NCBI RefSeq assembly: GCF_020524325.1
Contig: NZ_JAIVKY010000001.1
Location: 62,001-126,000, forward strand
Direction of reading: 5' to 3'
Source of the DNA: Sutcliffiella horikoshii
GTDB lineage: Bacteria > Bacillota > Bacilli > Bacillales > Bacillaceae_I
Length of the DNA stretch: 64,000 nucleotides
Part shown: in pieces, positions 44,885 through 53,050 of the stretch
How the letters are laid out: every line of letters starts with the position of its first letter
How positions within the stretch are numbered: the stretch's first letter is position 1
The notes under the pieces: generated by a model
Told to the model about the DNA's origin: nothing
Databases searched by the model: none
What the model saw: the letters and a program-made list of their open reading frames with translations, nothing else
Made by a program: the position numbers and the translations under genes

Positions 44885-44957
44885 CCCGACCGCTCCTTGT
44901 TCTGTAGTCATCCATTTCTTCATACATTCTACCATACAAGGGTTAGGAGGGAGCAAA

Positions 44958-45089
44958 TTGAAAGTCTATGTCCGCCCAAACAATATCGTATTAGTTGGAA
45001 AGGCTTGGGAAATTCGCAACAAGCTTAGGGAATATTCTCTTCACCACGTGTATGTCAAAACATGGATCAACGCCTTAAAAGATGAATGA
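44958..45089 (+). CDS. mciZ: Z-ring inhibitor peptide MciZ
   Basis: 43-residue peptide beginning MKVYVRPNNIVLVGKAWEIR, closely similar to B. subtilis MciZ over its whole length (shared VLVGKAWEIR-KL-EY and YVK-WI). MciZ binds FtsZ and blocks Z-ring formation in the mother cell during sporulation (B. subtilis knowledge). Starts at TTG after TTAGGAGGGAGCAAA. Same neighbourhood as in B. subtilis, divergent from nudF. Too short for common gene-length cut-offs, so easily missed. A terminator follows after 11 bp. Confidence 0.92.
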   Translation: MKVYVRPNNIVLVGKAWEIRNKLREYSLHHVYVKTWINALKDE

Positions 45090-45100
45090 TTTGTAGCAGA

Positions 45101-45141
45101 ACCCTCCTTTTCGGTAAAATGATGAAAAAGGAGGGTTTTTC
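45101..45141 (+). terminator. Terminator after mciZ, overlapping the yqkF ribosome site
   Basis: Plus strand: ACCCTCCTTTT / AAAAAGGAGGGT stem with a loop of about 13 nt, then TTTTCTT. The 3' arm contains AAGGAGGG, which is also the ribosome site for the TTG of yqkF at 45142. Confidence 0.87.
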
Positions 45142-46065
45142 TTGTTACCTAAAAATCAACTTGGCAAATCAGATCTATATGTAAGCAAATTGGGACTTGG
45201 TTGTATGTCCCTTGGTACGGATCAAACGAAAGCGATAGATATTGTTAAAAGAGCACTTGACTTAGGGATCAATTATTTAGATACTGCTGATCTTTACGAT
45301 TTTGGTCAAAATGAGGAACTGGTAGGAAAAGCATTAAAGGGTCAACGCGACCAGGTCGTACTTGCGACAAAAGCCGGGAACAAATGGACGCAAGGAAAAG
45401 AAGGCTGGGAATGGGACCCTTCCAAGAAGCATATTCAATCAGCCGTCAAAGACAGCCTGCGCCGCCTTCAAACCGATTACATCGATTTATACCAGCTTCA
45501 TGGTGGTACGATAGATGATCCTACCGAAGAAACAATTGAGGCATTTGAGGAATTAAAAAAAGAAGGGTACATCCGCGAATACGGCATCTCTTCCATTAGA
45601 CCAAATGTTATTAAGCGGTTTGTAGAAAACTCCTCGATTGTATCAGTCATGATGCAATACAGCATGCTTGATACACGCCCGGAAGAATGGTTGGGTTATC
45701 TTCACGAAAACAATGTAAGTGTAATCGCTCGTGGTCCACTAGCAAAAGGACTCTTGTCAGACAATGGACTTAGTAAGCTTCAAAACAAGTTTAAAGGAAA
45801 AGATTTTCTTGATTATAGTCATGAGGAGTTGGAGAATCTCTTACCGAAACTAATGAATGTGGCTGGTAATAAGCCACTTCAAACAACTGCTTTCCACTAT
45901 TGTTTGGCACACCCCGCTATCGCAGCTGTCATCCCTGGTGCAAGCTCCATTAAACAATTGGAAGCGAACGTCCATGCCATGAACGCACAAGCACTTTCAG
46001 AAGAAGAGAACACAACAATAAAAGAAATCATCAAACAGTCCTCTTACGACTCACACCGCGACTAA
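45142..46065 (+). CDS. yqkF: Aldo/keto reductase YqkF
   Basis: NADPH-dependent aldo/keto reductase of 307 residues, TIM barrel. Catalytic residues are D48 and Y53 in YLDTADLYDFGQNE, K in ATKAGNKW and H in YQLHGGTID. The C-terminal cofactor part contains AVIPGASSIKQLEANV. The physiological substrate is unknown. Starts with TTG, using AAGGAGGG as the ribosome site; that site lies in the 3' arm of the mciZ terminator, so folding could limit translation. Confidence 0.92.
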   Translation: MLPKNQLGKSDLYVSKLGLGCMSLGTDQTKAIDIVKRALDLGINYLDTADLYDFGQNEELVGKALKGQRDQVVLATKAGNKWTQGKEGWEWDPSKKHIQSAVKDSLRRLQTDYIDLYQLHGGTIDDPTEETIEAFEELKKEGYIREYGISSIRPNVIKRFVENSSIVSVMMQYSMLDTRPEEWLGYLHENNVSVIARGPLAKGLLSDNGLSKLQNKFKGKDFLDYSHEELENLLPKLMNVAGNKPLQTTAFHYCLAHPAIAAVIPGASSIKQLEANVHAMNAQALSEEENTTIKEIIKQSSYDSHRD

Positions 46066-46068
46066 CTC

Positions 46069-46104
46069 AAAGCAGTCTCCCAATTCGGGAAACTGCTTTT
46101 TTAT
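46069..46104 (+). terminator. Terminator after yqkF
   Basis: AAGCAGTcTCCC-aattc-GGGAaACTGCTT followed by TTTTATTT on the plus strand. Confidence 0.88.
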
Positions 46105-46175
46105 TTCAAAATTTTGAAACTTATTCCATTTCCAATCGTATATTATTGTATCTATGTACCGAAGGAGGAAACTTA

Positions 46176-46490
46176 ATGATTAAATACCTAATCTCTTTAA
46201 TCATTGTGCTAGCAGTAGAAATAGGAATCCTACTCGGAATCTCCACCTACTTTGACTTTAACCTCTTAAGCACTATGTTTTTCGGCTCTCTTGCCTTTGT
46301 CTTCATCGCATTCTTCACAAGCTCCTCAGGAGACATTTTCACAAAAAATTCAGAAGCTGCCGTTTTTGATTCCATGGCTGGTCGATACAACCCACAACAA
46401 CAAAAGCCAACACTACATATAGGGCCATTTTTGCTGGGCTCCCTGCTATGTTTGGCAGTCTACTTCATCATGGCTTTTTTCCTTTCCTAA
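46176..46490 (+). CDS. Small membrane protein of unknown function
   Basis: 104-residue protein with three predicted membrane helices (about 4-22, 31-49 and 80-102) and a short polar loop with an NPQQQKP segment between the last two. I do not recognise the family. The ATG at 46176 follows GAAGGAGGAAACTTA; the longer frame from 46146 lacks a better site. Flanked by terminators on both sides, so it is a single-gene unit. Confidence 0.75.
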   Translation: MIKYLISLIIVLAVEIGILLGISTYFDFNLLSTMFFGSLAFVFIAFFTSSSGDIFTKNSEAAVFDSMAGRYNPQQQKPTLHIGPFLLGSLLCLAVYFIMAFFLS

Positions 46491-46492
46491 CA

Positions 46493-46529
46493 AAAAAGAG
46501 AATGGTTATGTAGCGGACCATTCTCTTTC
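46493..46529. terminator. Bidirectional terminator between convergent genes
   Basis: AAAGAGAATGGT / ACCATTCTCTTT stem with loop tatgtagcgg and A/T tracts on both sides, between the membrane-protein gene and yqkE. Confidence 0.85.
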
Positions 46530-46547
46530 ACTTTCGCTATAGAATCC

Positions 46548-46802
46548 TTACTTAAATTCTTTCCAGTTTTGATTACTTTCTTCAAACAGTTCTTCAAACG
46601 ATTTATTTTTCTCTTTTAATCGTTTCTCTTCTTTTTTTCTTTCAGCTTCTTCCGCTTTGTGTTTTTGTTCGGTTTGAACTAGTTGGTCCTTCATCGATTT
46701 TAACTTCGAATAAACATCCCCCTCTAACTGATCTTTTAAAGATACTTTCTCTTCTTTTTTATTCGAAAAAGGTCTTTGATTATTGTTATGCTTTTTCTTC
46801 AC
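46548..46802 (-). CDS. yqkE: YqkE-family protein (DUF3886)
   Basis: Highly charged, helical cytoplasmic protein of 84 residues. A Lys/Asn-rich start is followed by a probable coiled coil (about 25-70, LKSMKDQLVQTEQKHKAEEA) and the conserved KNKSFEELFEESN near the end. Function unknown. Starts at GTG (46802), 12 nt from GAGGTG; a second GTG five codons earlier overlaps the ribosome site. Convergent with the preceding gene. Confidence 0.82.
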   Translation of the reverse strand: MKKKHNNNQRPFSNKKEEKVSLKDQLEGDVYSKLKSMKDQLVQTEQKHKAEEAERKKEEKRLKEKNKSFEELFEESNQNWKEFK

Positions 46803-47003
46803 AGCAAACCCACCCACCTCAGTAACAAGTTTTCTAGTAGTATAGCAAATTAAGATTTAACCATAAACAGTTAACAAAAATAAATTTACCCCTCCTATAA
46901 TAAACGTTATTACTTTATAATTATTATAAAATAGTATTGATTTTTTTCTGATAACTGTTAGTATAATTTATATACTATTTTTTTATATTGAGGTGAAGAA
47001 CAA

Positions 47004-47102
47004 TTGACAGCAGCATTATGTAAAATATGTGATAAACCTGCGAAAAAATTAAAGCATACCATTCTTTGTGGATGTGGTGTGAAAATACGTATTAAAGGGT
47101 AA
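47004..47102 (+). CDS. 32-residue cysteine-rich microprotein
   Basis: MTAALCKICDKPAKKLKHTI followed by LCGCGVKIRIKG and TAA. CxxC and CxC pairs 16 residues apart suggest a single zinc knuckle. Starts at TTG, 9 nt after GAGGTG. It is below normal gene-calling size. Function unknown. It stands alone between yqkE (divergent) and the KinB-like kinase; no terminator is obvious after it. The next 205 bp (47103-47307) hold nothing I can name. Confidence 0.6.
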   Translation: MTAALCKICDKPAKKLKHTILCGCGVKIRIKG

Positions 47103-47307
47103 GATGAAAGAATCCTCCACCCCTTCAACGGGCGCCCTCACTTACCATACTCTCTCTTCCTAGACAAATCTTGTATATGATTGACCATTTTTCGATACCT
47201 TATTCCCACACTTTTCAAACTATTTTTCATCCACTACCAGTTTACTAGTAAATTTTACAGACAGTTACTATTTTTGCCCCCAAATCTAACTGTTTCTGAT
47301 ATTATTA

Positions 47308-48582
47308 ATGAGAATGAAAGTTGTACCAGAAGGGACGTTTAACCTCTTGATTGAAACATTATTATTGAATTTTCTTTTTTTGATTATCCCGATTATCATC
47401 TACTTAGTTTTCTTTGAAGACAAACCTCAATCTTTTAATAGATGGGTGTTCAGTCTACTTGCCGCTATTTCCATGGTGTTATGTATGTCACACCCAATTC
47501 ATTTACAGCTTGGTTTCATATTTGATTTACGCTACATCCCTTTTTTCATCATTGCATTATATTCAGGTTATAAATATGTTTTTCCGATCTACATAGTCTT
47601 AAATTTATACCGCTTTTATATCGGAGGAGAAGGAACTATCCATTCATTGCTTACCTCTACCGCTATTTTTCTATTGGTTCCTTTACTGAGCAATTTGTTT
47701 TTGCAATTCAAGCCAAAAAATAGATTAACTTTCTCAGTTGGAATTACAACTGTGTTTATGGGTATATACCTAACTCTTCTAAGTTTGTATTTTGATAATT
47801 TAAATGGTGAATTTATCATGCTTAGTATATATGCAGTAACTACGCATGCAGCTTTTATGGGCGTCATAGTCATTCTTATAGAAAAAATCATTCTTAATAT
47901 TAGAAACCGCGAGCGCTACATTAATGCCGAACGACTAAATGTGGTAAGTGAACTTTCTGCAAGTGTTTCCCATGAGATTAGGAATCCATTAACGGTTACA
48001 AGCGGTTTTCTTCAACTACTGGGTAAATCAACGACAATTGGCAAGGAAGAAAAAAGGTACTTAGACCTTTCCTTGCAAGAGTTGAAACGTGCAGAAAAAA
48101 TAGTGAGTGACTACCTTTCTTTTGCCAAACCACAATCCCAAAATATGGTCTACTCAAGCCTGGAAGAAGAGGCTGATTATACAAAGAATCTTATTATTCC
48201 ATATGCTGCAATGCACCAAGTCGAAGTTCAATATTCCTTTCATAACACGTTGAAAACGTCCTATGACCGCAATCAAATGCAACAGTGCTTCATTAATCTT
48301 TTTAAAAACAGTATTGAAGCAATGAAGCCCCATGGAGGTAGACTTTCTATCTTAATAACGGAGGATAAGAAAAACATCGTGATTACGATCAAAGATACAG
48401 GGGTTGGCATGACTTCACATGAAATAAACCGATTAGGCAAGCCCTATTTTTCAACAAAAGAAGAAGGAACAGGCCTTGGAATGCTAATGGTTTACAGTGC
48501 CATCAATAAAGTCAAGGGCACCATCAGTGTACAAAGTGAAAAAGGAAAAGGCACCACGTTTACCATAACCATTCCATCATAG
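47308..48582 (+). CDS. KinB-like membrane sensor histidine kinase
   Basis: 424-residue histidine kinase. Six membrane helices lie in residues about 14-200 (5TMR/KinB-type sensor). A short linker precedes HisKA with VSELSASVSHEIRNPLTVTS (His in SHEIRNP) and an HATPase domain with NLFKNSIEAM, DTGVGM and GTGLGMLMVYSAI. No receiver or PAS domain. Overall layout and the VSELSASVSHEIRNPLTV block resemble B. subtilis KinB, which feeds the sporulation phosphorelay, so that is the likely role (inference). The start is uncertain: ATG 47308 has a poor ribosome site, while TTG 47347 has AGAAGGG 12 nt upstream. Confidence 0.85.
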   Translation: MRMKVVPEGTFNLLIETLLLNFLFLIIPIIIYLVFFEDKPQSFNRWVFSLLAAISMVLCMSHPIHLQLGFIFDLRYIPFFIIALYSGYKYVFPIYIVLNLYRFYIGGEGTIHSLLTSTAIFLLVPLLSNLFLQFKPKNRLTFSVGITTVFMGIYLTLLSLYFDNLNGEFIMLSIYAVTTHAAFMGVIVILIEKIILNIRNRERYINAERLNVVSELSASVSHEIRNPLTVTSGFLQLLGKSTTIGKEEKRYLDLSLQELKRAEKIVSDYLSFAKPQSQNMVYSSLEEEADYTKNLIIPYAAMHQVEVQYSFHNTLKTSYDRNQMQQCFINLFKNSIEAMKPHGGRLSILITEDKKNIVITIKDTGVGMTSHEINRLGKPYFSTKEEGTGLGMLMVYSAINKVKGTISVQSEKGKGTTFTITIPS

Positions 48583-48583
48583 A

Positions 48584-48622
48584 AAAAAGGTAGACTTCTA
48601 GATAAAGAAGCTACCTTTCTTT
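48584..48622 (+). terminator. Terminator between kinase and WG-repeat genes
   Basis: AAAGGTAGaCTTC-tagataaa-GAAGcTACCTTT followed by CTTTATG; the flanking A run means it could also serve the convergent gene ending at 48634. Confidence 0.82.
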
Positions 48623-48633
48623 ATGCCATACAA

Positions 48634-50355
48634 TTAATGAAACGACCGCCAGAACGCACCTTTTTTGTCGATGATGTTATTGATTTGTTTAAATGGAATT
48701 TCAAATGTTGGAAAACCAGCTGCATATGGCGCTATCTCATATGGGGTAAAATATAAGAACAACGCATCACTAGATACATAGAAGGGCTGATCAGGTTGAA
48801 TCCCCTTAAAAGAATCTGGGAAATAGTTGTCAGGGTTTTCTTGTATTTGTTCTTCAACCAAATCGCTTAACACTTTCACATAGTCACTGTTCGGTTTGAA
48901 TAAATCTTTTAACATGTAGATTTCACCGGAATCAATATTTATTGGCACCATTATTTGTGTAGGCATCCCGTGTGCTGCCCCAAAAGGATAATTGTAGCCG
49001 TTAAGCTCTAGAATTAATAAATTCTTCTTATAAAATTGCACAGAAAAATCACCTGTGTAATTATAATCGAGTTGTTTATCGGGCGGAATGGGAATAATTT
49101 GAGATTGTGTGCGTAATACTTCGTTCACTTTTTTCTCTGCTTCTTTATTTTTCATTCCTTGTAGCTGTGGAAAATACACCAGATAATCCTTATTTGGCCG
49201 GTACTTTTCCTCCCGGATTGAAACATTTCTATTTACAGGGATGATCGAGTTTTGAGCGTACACCAGGTTCCCGCTTTTGTCATAATAAGATAATCTCTGA
49301 TCTACAAATGCCTTCACCAACTGACCTTCGATGGATAACGTTCCAACCCCATCTATTACAGGAAGTTCTTTTGCCATTCTGCCGCTTTTGTTGATAAAGA
49401 AGCTTTTAAGCCCTTGCGTTACAGAGCTATATTCTCCTTTGTAGTTGTTAACAGTATCGTATTGAAAATCCGTCATTATCTGCCCGCTCACCGTATCAGC
49501 AATAGCATATGAGGAGCCTGCAAATGGTTCTTCAGGGTTAATTGCTCTACCAATTGCCGCTCTGTTCCCACCAAGTTGGTTAATATCATTGTATCTCGGT
49601 GGAATAATATAGTTTCCACTCTTATCAATTAAACCGTATCTATTTTTATAGTCTGTGGAAGCATTGACAATGGCCCTACCGCCTTGAAAAGGTAAGGCCA
49701 TCCCAAATTGTGGCTTAATAACCACATTCCCCGCCTCATCCACATACCCGGCTTTATCTTGATAGGTTCTCTTAAAAGAAATAAGCCCTTCACTCAATCC
49801 ATTCATCTGTTCATATGGATAAGTTTGTAGTTGGGTTCCTGTAGAATTTAACAAAGTATACAAGCTATCTTTTACCTGAAAAAGGGCTTTTCCCTCACTC
49901 ATATCAAAGGCATACTGGTATTGGGCAGGTATCGCGACATTTCCGTTAAGATCTAAGTATCCATAAAGTGTGGTTCCCCCATTTTTGGAATCTTGAAAAA
50001 CGGCACGGCCTCCCTGATAAGGACTAATAAACGAATACGCTTCTTGCGTCAATACTTTACCTTTTTCATTTATGACAACGGAACCACCCACATTTAACAT
50101 GGCAATGGCACGGCCCTCTGTAAAAGGGAAAATAGAGCTGTACATAGGACGAACCACAAATTTACCGGTTTGTGTAATAACTCCTGCCCCACCCTTTCGA
50201 ACTATCGCCAGCCCGTTTTGCTGAAATTCCCCCGCATCTTCAAAGGTAGGCTTTAATACAAACTTCCCCTTCTCATCGATATACCCCCATTTTGTTCCTT
50301 CAACGGTTCTAACGGAAGCAGGAAACAAACGCGGTTTAATTATTCTTCCGAACAT
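48634..50355 (-). CDS. WG-repeat protein with C-terminal DUF3298 domain
   Basis: 573 residues. Residues about 15-400 consist of some ten WG-type repeats of about 38 residues (for example TKWGYIDEKGKFVLKPTFED, NRYGLIDKSGNYIIPPRYND). The last 180 residues form a DUF3298-like domain (YNYPFGAAHGMPTQIMVPIN and FYVSSDALFLYFTPYEIAPY). No signal peptide is seen in this form. The frame is open to 50562, but the extra 69 codons translate a 21-bp tandem repeat; the ATG at 50355 follows GGGGTGACCACAT and is preferred. Function unknown; DUF3298 occurs in anti-sigma factors such as RsiV and in secreted proteins. Confidence 0.83.
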   Translation of the reverse strand: MFGRIIKPRLFPASVRTVEGTKWGYIDEKGKFVLKPTFEDAGEFQQNGLAIVRKGGAGVITQTGKFVVRPMYSSIFPFTEGRAIAMLNVGGSVVINEKGKVLTQEAYSFISPYQGGRAVFQDSKNGGTTLYGYLDLNGNVAIPAQYQYAFDMSEGKALFQVKDSLYTLLNSTGTQLQTYPYEQMNGLSEGLISFKRTYQDKAGYVDEAGNVVIKPQFGMALPFQGGRAIVNASTDYKNRYGLIDKSGNYIIPPRYNDINQLGGNRAAIGRAINPEEPFAGSSYAIADTVSGQIMTDFQYDTVNNYKGEYSSVTQGLKSFFINKSGRMAKELPVIDGVGTLSIEGQLVKAFVDQRLSYYDKSGNLVYAQNSIIPVNRNVSIREEKYRPNKDYLVYFPQLQGMKNKEAEKKVNEVLRTQSQIIPIPPDKQLDYNYTGDFSVQFYKKNLLILELNGYNYPFGAAHGMPTQIMVPINIDSGEIYMLKDLFKPNSDYVKVLSDLVEEQIQENPDNYFPDSFKGIQPDQPFYVSSDALFLYFTPYEIAPYAAGFPTFEIPFKQINNIIDKKGAFWRSFH

Positions 50356-50478
50356 ATATGTGGTCACCCCATTAGTTTTTGATATCTTATGGGATATTGC
50401 CTTGATGGGTGAAGACCTAGCATGTACGGGTGAAGGATAAATGGACACTATGTAAGAAAAATTTAGGTTTTTTGCAAA

Positions 50479-50583
50479 GTTCGTGCCAAAATGAGAGGAG
50501 TTGATGCCAAAACTGCCTGAGTTCGTGCCAAAATGATACGAGTTCGTGCCATAATCGTACAAGTTGATGCCAAAACGGTTTTA
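50479..50583. repeat. 21-bp tandem repeat (GTTCGTGCCAAAATG)
   Basis: Five units start at 50479, 50500, 50521, 50542 and 50563, all 21 bp apart, with consensus GTTSRTGCCAAAAnnnnnngA. It lies between the phosphatase stop (50601) and the WG-repeat gene. It is open in the minus frame (heptads of the type FGTNS) only because 21 is a multiple of three. Confidence 0.9.
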
Positions 50584-50600
50584 CTGCAATTATGTAACAG

Positions 50601-51134
50601 TCAAGATACAATCCTGCTATTATAAACTTTGTAATCTCCATTATCCGACGAATACTTTAATACATTATCTTTCCCGAGAACCCCTTTTAAATATGCCCCG
50701 ATTACACCAGTGGTACATCTGTGACCTGCTATAAGAATGTTCATTCCAACATACTTCTCATCCTCAAGGCTCTTTAAGAAACCAGTTACCCTGCCAGCAA
50801 ATTGGTCCATTCCTTCCACTCCTACATACTTGGTTGGGTCAGGTATCGCACCTTTAAAAATCACCTCTTCTTTTTTCAATCCATCTGCTTCTCCAAGGTC
50901 AAATACATCAAGCCGCTCGTCTATGTTGGATTTGAATCCGGAAATGATTTCAGCTGTTTGAACGGCCCTTTCTTGTGGGGAAGAAAAAACATAATGAAAC
51001 TCTACATCTTTTAATTTTTCTTTTAATACGTTCGCCTGACGCAAACCTTCTTCGTTTAAAGGCAGCCCCTTTCTCCCTTGCATTCTTCCCTCTTTATTAA
51101 AATCTGTTTGACCGTGCCTTATGACGTAGATCAC
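50601..51134 (-). CDS. Histidine phosphatase family protein
   Basis: 177-residue phosphoglycerate-mutase-like phosphatase. Catalytic histidines are in YVIRHGQTDFNKEGRMQGR (RHG) near the start and LIAGHRCTTGVIG near residue 135, with the RxxxT pair in SSPQERAVQTAEII. The substrate cannot be deduced. Its start overlaps the stop of the Nudix gene (ATGA-type), so the two are co-translated. Confidence 0.88.
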   Translation of the reverse strand: MIYVIRHGQTDFNKEGRMQGRKGLPLNEEGLRQANVLKEKLKDVEFHYVFSSPQERAVQTAEIISGFKSNIDERLDVFDLGEADGLKKEEVIFKGAIPDPTKYVGVEGMDQFAGRVTGFLKSLEDEKYVGMNILIAGHRCTTGVIGAYLKGVLGKDNVLKYSSDNGDYKVYNSRIVS

Positions 51135-51652
51135 TGTTTTATCACCCTTTTTGATATAAACTTTAAAATTTCATGTAAAACGTAGGTCTCCCTCTCGATC
51201 CATCCGTTATACCCACTTAGTTTTTGTGCACATTCGTTTTGCGATATAGCTTCTTCTATTGTTATCCATTTAGGAGTAAAACCCTGTTCTATCTCATACC
51301 CCTCTAACTGTTGAGCAACGGTTTCTCCCCTGCATTCACACAGGTAATAATGGGAGTTCATTTCAAATAGGATATCTTGATCGAAAACGTCCTCTCTTCT
51401 TTCCAAAAACACACCAAACTTTTCGCCTACAATCGTATCCACATATCCCGTTTCTTCTAATACTTCTCGGATAAGTGCTTCTCTATGGGTTTCTCCAGAT
51501 TCGATGCCACCACCAGGAAATTTAAAATCACCTTTGTTGGAGTGAACCATCAATATATGGCCATCCCTGATTACAATAGCTCTGACAGCTTCCCTTACTT
51601 TTATATGTTTGTTTTCTACTTTTTCTATTCCTATCAATTTTTTAAAATACAT
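51131..51652 (-). CDS. Nudix hydrolase
   Basis: 173 residues with a complete Nudix box (FPGGGIESGETHREALIREV, continuing LEETGY) at about residues 48-75. Substrate unknown. The frame reaches 51700 inside the upstream gene, but the ATG at 51652 lies 18 bp after that gene's stop with AAAGG at 10 nt. Forms a three-gene unit with the beta-propeller gene upstream and the histidine phosphatase downstream. Confidence 0.85.
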   Translation of the reverse strand: MYFKKLIGIEKVENKHIKVREAVRAIVIRDGHILMVHSNKGDFKFPGGGIESGETHREALIREVLEETGYVDTIVGEKFGVFLERREDVFDQDILFEMNSHYYLCECRGETVAQQLEGYEIEQGFTPKWITIEEAISQNECAQKLSGYNGWIERETYVLHEILKFISKRVIKQ

Positions 51653-51669
51653 ATTTAACAACCTTTCTT

Positions 51670-52812
51670 TTAAAAACCTAAGGCTTCTTTTTTCATCCAT
51701 CCAATGGCATTCTCATCATTAAGATGGTGAAAATACAGAACTTCCTCTGTTTCCGTAACTCCCGTGATATTCGTATATTGTATGGAATCACTTTGCATAT
51801 CTTCTAGTACTTCGCCTGATTCGTTAATTGCGATAACATGCGAATAACCTGCTCCTTTAGGCAACATTTTATCTGGAAGACGCATTGCCATTTTCCTTAA
51901 AAATGGCTTATCGGAACTAAATTCCAATAAATCATTTCTGGGCATGATTAGTCCGACCCAGAATCTGCCGTCATTTCCACGCATCATATTATCAGGTAAT
52001 CCAGGTAGGTTATCTATTAACACCTCTGCAAATTCACTTTCTTCCTTAGTACTAACTGTCTGATCTGCATCTAAATTCAATTTCCACACACGGTATTTTC
52101 CCGTTTCATTTATAAAGAGAAATTTTTCGTCCATACTTAATGCAATTCCGTTTGCAAAGCTAATATCTTTCATCAAAACACTAGTTTTTTTCGTAGACGG
52201 GTTAAACTCCAATACTCTTCCTGTGCTTCTATTTTCGAGAATATCTATTTCTCCAGCGCGTCCAACCTCACCGATCTCTTTCGCTTTTGATCTTTGAGAA
52301 GCATCTGTAAAATAAATTGTTCCACTATTTGAAACTACTACTGCGTCAATAAAATTTATGGATTTATCTTCAGCAGTGTCTGTTAAAAGTTCAATATCTG
52401 GATCACCTTCTTCATAGTTGGTTATTTTAAGTAATCCGCCATGATTCCCATAAAGTGGGTCTGCAACGATGATTGATCCTTCGTTATCAAAGTCAAAGCC
52501 TAATGGTCTACCGTTCGTATTTGCTATTTCCTGTAAACCTGTGCCATCCTCCCGTACACGAATGATTGCACCAGTTTTTGTGGCTGCGTACAACCAACCT
52601 TCACGATAGACGATATGCTCCGGCTCTTTATATTCTTCAATAGAAAGATAATTCATCTCCTCTAATCTATTATTCTTCTCAAAATCACCTGTATATCCCC
52701 TAGATTTTGGTGATTCCCATGCAACAGGGTCAATTGAAACAGGCCAAAATAACAGATATAAAATAAAAATTGTACAGAGAAATGCAAGTGCTTTGATGGT
52801 GTTGAGTTTCAT
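51670..52812 (-). CDS. Membrane-anchored strictosidine-synthase/SMP-30-like beta-propeller
   Basis: 380 residues. An N-terminal anchor (about 7-24, ALAFLCTIFILYLLFWPV) precedes a six-bladed propeller of the SGL/strictosidine-synthase type. Typical segments: GRPLGFDFDNEGSIIVADPL, NFIDAVVVSNSGTIYFTDAS and FANGIALSMDEKFLFINETG. Probably an extracytoplasmic lactonase or ligand binder; the exact activity is not visible. The ATG at 52812 follows GGAGGTAAAGGGATAACT. Confidence 0.82.
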   Translation of the reverse strand: MKLNTIKALAFLCTIFILYLLFWPVSIDPVAWESPKSRGYTGDFEKNNRLEEMNYLSIEEYKEPEHIVYREGWLYAATKTGAIIRVREDGTGLQEIANTNGRPLGFDFDNEGSIIVADPLYGNHGGLLKITNYEEGDPDIELLTDTAEDKSINFIDAVVVSNSGTIYFTDASQRSKAKEIGEVGRAGEIDILENRSTGRVLEFNPSTKKTSVLMKDISFANGIALSMDEKFLFINETGKYRVWKLNLDADQTVSTKEESEFAEVLIDNLPGLPDNMMRGNDGRFWVGLIMPRNDLLEFSSDKPFLRKMAMRLPDKMLPKGAGYSHVIAINESGEVLEDMQSDSIQYTNITGVTETEEVLYFHHLNDENAIGWMKKEALGF

Positions 52813-52869
52813 AGTTATCCCTTTACCTCCAATTACTACCATATATTACTTATTATCTCCTACAAGTTT

Positions 52870-52985
52870 GCAACCGTCCATGCAAAGTTGTAGAAGGTTT
52901 GAGATTAATGGTAGAAGGTTAGCCGGGAAATGTAGAAAGTCGCAATTTAATGGTCGAAGCGGACGCATTATTGGTGGAAACTCCT
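52870..52985. repeat. Degenerate 21-bp tandem repeat (GGTAGAAGG)
   Basis: TRGAAGG-like motifs (TAGAAGG, TAGAAGG, TAGAAAG, TCGAAGC, TGGAAA) begin at 52891, 52912, 52933, 52954 and 52975, each 21 bp apart, mostly preceded by TGG or TG. Different in sequence from the repeat at 50479 but equal in period. It lies between the DHFR-like terminator and the beta-propeller gene. Confidence 0.75.
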
Positions 52986-53009
52986 TTTTTCCTTTTTTCC
53001 AATCAAAAA

Positions 53010-53050
53010 ATAAAAAAGCAGGTGCACCCTTTAAAGAGTTACACCTGCTT
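53010..53050 (-). terminator. Terminator after the DHFR-like gene
   Basis: Minus strand: AGCAGGTGT / GCACCTGCT stem followed by TTTTTTATTTTTT; the stem starts within the last codons of the gene. Confidence 0.87.

Noticed and set aside
50356-50562. N-terminal heptad-repeat extension of the WG-repeat protein
   Set aside because: Encoded by the 21-bp tandem repeat and its flank; a good ribosome site and ATG exist at 50355.
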